Positions 60,401-64,000 of a stretch of 64,000 nt of DNA are shown in pieces. Source of the DNA: Lepidurus packardi (lineage: Eukaryota > Arthropoda > Branchiopoda > Notostraca > Triopsidae); assembly GCA_023053545.1 (NCBI GenBank), contig JAKZAN010000002.1:3146375-3210374 (forward strand), read 5' to 3'. The stretch's first letter is position 1. Each line of letters starts with the position of its first letter. A program made the translations under genes and the position numbers. A model generated the notes under the pieces. The model was given only the letters and a program-made list of their open reading frames with translations. It ran no database searches and was not told where the DNA came from.

Positions 60401-61522
60401 TTATGCCACGGCAGGGCAACCAGTTTGGTCTGTGGGGAGGAGATGACTACGTGGAATGTTCAAGGTATCCATCTTATTGGTTGCTATTTGCACTACGTCA
60501 CTCTGAGGGAATCTGTCGCGCGTTAAAATCCAAACGATTTGGGTGTTAATTAAGCCCCTGTTGCTGCAACTCCATACTAGAGCGTAGTTAGTGTAGTCCG
60601 TATCCAAAACCCAGTATGGCGAGTCTTGTGGTGCGACTAATAGAACAAAGAATTAACATAATTTGTTTGTCGATGACTCGGCAAGCGAAGAGAAGGTTTT
60701 TCTGTCCACAAACGTGCGTAAAACTGAATAAACAAACTTACAAGGAATGCTGGGAAACGTAACGCCTAGTTTAGCATTGGTTCCGTCAAGTAGCCTAGCG
60801 TAACCGCTAATGCTGACTGGTTCGTTAGTTCTGAAAAGAAGAAACAACATTTTTGGTTGTGGAATTATACAATAAAAGTTCGTATGCAAGGTTGGGTTCT
60901 GCCACTGTTCTGGGGTTGGATGAACGATTTTGGCGGCTAAATCAGCGATATAGCGATTAGCGATATAACGATTTTTTAGGGTTCGATTAGCAATTTGGTG
61001 ATTTTCGAACTAATAATAGAACTAACGACAAAGCGTTGTCGGTTAGGTAGGGGTTTTGAGGGTTGAATTAAAGTCTTTACGGGTTTTTAAGTGTTCGAAT
61101 GAACAATTTTCCGATTTCTCGCTGGTTTGGCTAAATAGTCGAGCGAGTAGGGTGGATGATGCAGAAACTTAGGTTTTGAGTTTAATAAAAGTTACAACTT
61201 GCATTTGTTTAGTAGCGCGATTTAAGACAGTAACTGTGCCATCTGTTTGTTTCGTATAAGTGGCTGTAATGCATTTTTGGCCGAATTCGAAGATTGCGCA
61301 ATATTTCTGGTGCTCATACCAAAGTCCTGCGTACTGTGGATGATGATATCATGAATACTAAAATTATTTCCGACTTTTTTTTATTATTGTAAAGTGATGT
61401 ACCTGGGTAACGTCAAAGTTCGCAACGACAGGATGATTAGGACAACTGCCCAAGAATATTTTTTGGGCTTGACCACATTGTGCTAAAAGAGCCACGCAAA
61501 TCCACAACAGAACTTTATTCAT
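60401..61522 (-). CDS. ApoD-like lipocalin, copy 1
   Basis: Four exons on the minus strand (61403-61522, 61203-61333, 60742-60830, 60401-60636) give 191 residues (human ApoD 189). A signal peptide (MNKVLLWICVALLAQCGQA) is followed by GSCPNHPVVANFDVTQYAGLW, holding the lipocalin GxW-type motif. Also present are APQDSPYWVLDTDYTNYALVW and the C-terminal TDQTGCPAVA. ApoD lipocalins are secreted carriers of small hydrophobic ligands linked to stress resistance. The second intron must use a GC donor (AT|GCAAGT): the acceptor frame has a stop in phase 0, and the only nearby GT sites are phase 0. This copy has an extra cysteine (KYCAIF) where copy 2 has tyrosine. That gives an odd number of mature cysteines. 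It is tail to tail with DHX9, 164 bases apart. Confidence 0.9.
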
Positions 61523-61830
61523 TATTACTATTACGTCTTTCCTCCTTTATCTGTAATTAAAAATGCAATCAGCCACGAAGTTGGTCCACGTAGATAATTG
61601 GCTTTGGGAACCGAGACCGGTTTGGTTTTATGAGCTCGTACAGTTACTCTACCCGCCTCTACCAGCCAATTTACTCTACAACAGAACCTTATTCATTATT
61701 ACTCTTACGTCTTCCCTCCTGTATCTGTAACTAAAAAAGCAGTCAATTACGTAGTTGATCCACGTAGACAAATAGGCTTTCGGAACCGAGACCGGTTTGG
61801 TTTTATGAGCGCGTACAATGTACTCTACCC
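61504..61830. repeat. Tandem duplication of the lipocalin start and upstream region
   Basis: Unit A (61504-61653) contains the copy 1 start codon and upstream sequence. Unit B (61678-61830, offset about 174) repeats it, including an orphan ATG and first codons on the minus strand at 61694-61696. Near that ATG, unit B reads aaccttattc as in copy 2 rather than aactttattc as in copy 1. It is therefore probably a remnant of another gene copy, not a simple promoter repeat. Confidence 0.8.
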
Positions 61831-61867
61831 TGAGAGTTATGAAAAATGTTCGGGGAAAGAAAATTTG

Positions 61868-62640
61868 GTTTGATTTAATTTTCTCGCGAATTTCATTTTG
61901 ATGGTTCTAAGGGATAATGTCAAAACCTATCCGGATTTGCGTGTAATCCTTATGTTGGCCACCATTGATGTTTCTTTGTTTCAACGCTATTTTGACAGTT
62001 GCTCTGTCGTTGAAATTCAAGACAGAACTTACCCCGTTTCTGGTACATTTGCATATTTCTTTAAGTTTGTTTTTGTATTATTCATTATTTTTTTTACTTT
62101 GTAAAGTTATGGGGTTTTTTTCCATCTATGTATTTTAAATTATATTATTTTTGACCCGGTTCATTTTAGTGTCAAGTTGTGTTTCAGCAGTCTTTGATTT
62201 TCAGTTATTTTATGTATTTATAATTTAGTTAATTTTTTTTAAATGTAATAACCGTCGTCGACTCACGCCTATTGCTTCGGACTTTATTAAGTGTGCGGTT
62301 GTAGATTGTCACTGTTTAAGATTCTTGGAGCACAAGGGTAGGGTAGATTGGCGCCTTTTCAACGCAGTTTTGGTGGAGATAGGCATTCAGGTCACGTGTC
62401 ATTAGTCGGAGTTCTCCTTCGGGCAGTTTTAGGCCTAAATTCCCTCGTTTTAGATCGCCAGAGAGGTTTGAGATGAATCTCGAACAAGGAGATTTTGGAA
62501 ACAATTGGGGTTATAATTGTGGAGGAAGAGGCTTTGGTCCCCCAAGAGGTGAGTATAATTTCCAGTTTTTAACCAATTTGCGACTAAATTAATTGTTATC
62601 GTTATCCTCCCCGTGGTCATTTCTACTAAGTCTTTGTAAC
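61868..62640 (+). pseudogene. Shredded DHX9 copy (parts of exons 9, 16, 21 and 22)
   Basis: Segments match DHX9 in order. About 61868-62250 corresponds to a few bases of intron 8, the 3' part of exon 9 ([21 protein letters not shown] for the original [14 protein letters not shown]) and intron 9. About 62340-62408 matches the start of exon 16. About 62409-62550 matches exon 21, and 62600-62640 matches exon 22 and the 3' UTR. The helicase SAT motif is LAT here. Everything between is deleted, and a stretch near 62240-62335 is unrelated. This is the leftover of a tandem duplication that also produced lipocalin copy 2. Confidence 0.9.
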
Positions 62641-62792
62641 TCGTCGCGTTTATTGGTTCGCTACCTACATGTAACAGTTCAAACCTTGAAAACAATTATG
62701 AACGAAACTTAAAAAATTTAAACAGCAGGGTTTTTAACTTCAAAAACGCTAAACTAGTATTAACATTAACAATGGAAAACAAGGAATAAAAA

Positions 62793-63952
62793 TTATGCCA
62801 CGGCGGGGCAACCAGTTTGGTCTGTGTTGAGGAGATAACGACGTGGAATGTTCAAGGTATCCATCTTATTGGTTGCTTTTTGTACTACGTCACTCTGAGG
62901 GAATCTGACGCGCGTTAAAATCCAAACGATTTGGGTGTTAATTAAGCCCTTGTTGTTGCAACTCCATACTAGAGCGTAGTTAGTGTAGTCCGTATCCAAA
63001 ACCCAGTATGGCGAGTCTTGTGGTGCGACTAATAGAACAAAGAATTAACATAATTTGTTTGTCGATGACTCGGCGAGCGAAGAGAAGGTTTTTCTGTCCA
63101 CAAACGTGCGTCAAACTGAATAAACAAACTCACAAGGAATGCTGGGAAACGTAACGCCTAGTTTAGCATTGGTTCCGTCAAGTAGCCTAGCGTAACCGCT
63201 AATGCTGACAGCTTTGCTAGTTCTGAAAAGAAGGAACAACATTTTTGGTTGTGGAATTATACAATAATAGTTCAACAATAATAATTATTCAACATTTTTG
63301 GGTGGTTGAATTATAAAAAGCTCGTTTGCAAGGATGGGTTTGTGATTTAGCCAGTCTTCCGGGGTTGGATGAAAGAGTTTGACTGCTAAATGAGCGAGAT
63401 AGCGAATTTTTTTGGGTTGGATTATAAATTTAGGGATTTTAGTAGAAGGGTTAACAACAAACCGTTGTCGGTTAGAGAGGGGTTTCGAGGGTTGAATTAA
63501 GGGTTTAACTGATTCTTACGTCTTGAATTAAGAATTTAGCGGTTTCTTGCTGGTTGGCTAAATAATCGGACGAGTTAGGAAGTAGGAGGATTTAGAAACT
63601 TAGGTTTTTAATTTAATAAAGTTACAACTTGCATTTTTTTAGTAGCACGGTTTAATACAGCGACTGTCCCATCTGCTTGTTTTGTATAAGTGGCTGTAAT
63701 GCATTTTTGGCCGAATTCGAAGGCTGCGTAGTATTTCTGGTGCTCATACCAAACTCCTGCGTACTGTGGATGATGATATCATGAATACTAAAATTATGTC
63801 CGACTTTTTTTTATTATTTTAAAGTGATGTACCTGTGTAACGTCAAAGTTCGCAACGACAGGATGATTAGGACAACTGCCCAAGAATATTTTTTGGGCTT
63901 GACCACATTGTGCTAAAAGAGCCACAGAAATCCACAACAGAACCTTATTCAT
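62793..63952 (-). CDS. ApoD-like lipocalin, copy 2
   Basis: Four exons on the minus strand (63833-63952, 63633-63763, 63134-63222, 62793-63028) have exactly the same lengths as copy 1 and also give 191 residues. The same signal peptide (with Ser for Cys at residue 9), YAGVWYE, GQKC and TDQTGCPAVA are present. Differences concentrate in exons 2-3 (TSKAVSISGY for TNEPVSISGY, KYYAAF for KYCAIF) and at a few sites in exon 4. The frame is open and all splice sites, including the GC donor of intron 2, are kept, so it looks functional. It lies downstream of the DHX9 remnant in the same arrangement as copy 1 and DHX9. The upstream region runs off the window end. Confidence 0.9.
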
Positions 63953-64000
63953 TATTACTTTTACGTCTTTCCTCTTTTATCTGTAATTAAAAATGCGATC

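Noticed and set aside
1-64000. tRNA genes, CRISPR arrays or retroviral elements
   Set aside because: No B-box with a cloverleaf, no regularly spaced repeats and no LTR, capsid or envelope-like sequence was found. The reverse transcriptase sequence belongs to a LINE.

Overview
The window is nuclear DNA from an animal. Almost every gene is split by short GT-AG introns (mostly about 45-110 bases), and the gene set is bilaterian: PICK1, ECSIT, fringe, a septin, IFT122, an MLE/DHX9 helicase and ApoD-like lipocalins. The AT-rich introns, RNase H-bearing LINEs, hAT transposons and ApoD-type lipocalins suggest an invertebrate, perhaps an arthropod, but I cannot name the group. Exon joins were worked out by hand from reading phase, splice dinucleotides and remembered family sequences. 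They were not checked with transcripts.

Layout. 1-8 kb: PICK1 (+) and ECSIT (+). 8.1-10.2 kb: a flavin monoamine oxidase (-), tail to tail with ECSIT. 11.3-22.7 kb: fringe (+), with unusually long introns. 23.9-24.8 kb: phosphoserine phosphatase (+). 25.7-27.5 kb: a septin (-), divergent from IFT122 (+, 22 exons, 28.0-33.2 kb), with an RFX X-box between them. 33.6-34.1 kb: OSTC (-), divergent from RABL6 (+, 34.4-36.5 kb). 37.6-39.1 kb: phosphoserine aminotransferase (+), tail to tail with MESH1/HDDC3 (-, 39.4-40.1 kb). 41.6-43.9 kb: a type I membrane protein with two six-cysteine modules (+), which I could not assign to a named family. 44.0-44.5 kb: an unidentified open frame (-).

44.8-53.2 kb is a nest of mobile elements. 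It holds a decayed LINE ORF2 piece, a perfect 22-bp inverted repeat, a decayed hAT element, and a LINE ORF1 unit broken by a second hAT element with clear terminal repeats and an 8-bp target duplication. 53.7-60.2 kb is a complete 22-exon DHX9/MLE gene. 60.4-64 kb holds two ApoD-like lipocalins (-) separated by shredded DHX9 sequence. This shows that a block running from within DHX9 through the lipocalin was duplicated in tandem and one helicase copy was then lost.

Functional themes. Two of the three enzymes of the phosphorylated serine pathway (PSAT1, PSPH) lie about 13 kb apart, and PSAT1 is next to MESH1. IFT122 with its X-box indicates a ciliated animal. I saw no CRISPR array, tRNA, rRNA or retroviral element, and nothing that looks like a wholly new multi-gene system. 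The strongest unusual signals are the DHX9-lipocalin block duplication with traces of a third lipocalin start, the nested hAT-in-LINE insertion, the repeated use of GC-AG introns, and the unassigned two-module membrane protein.
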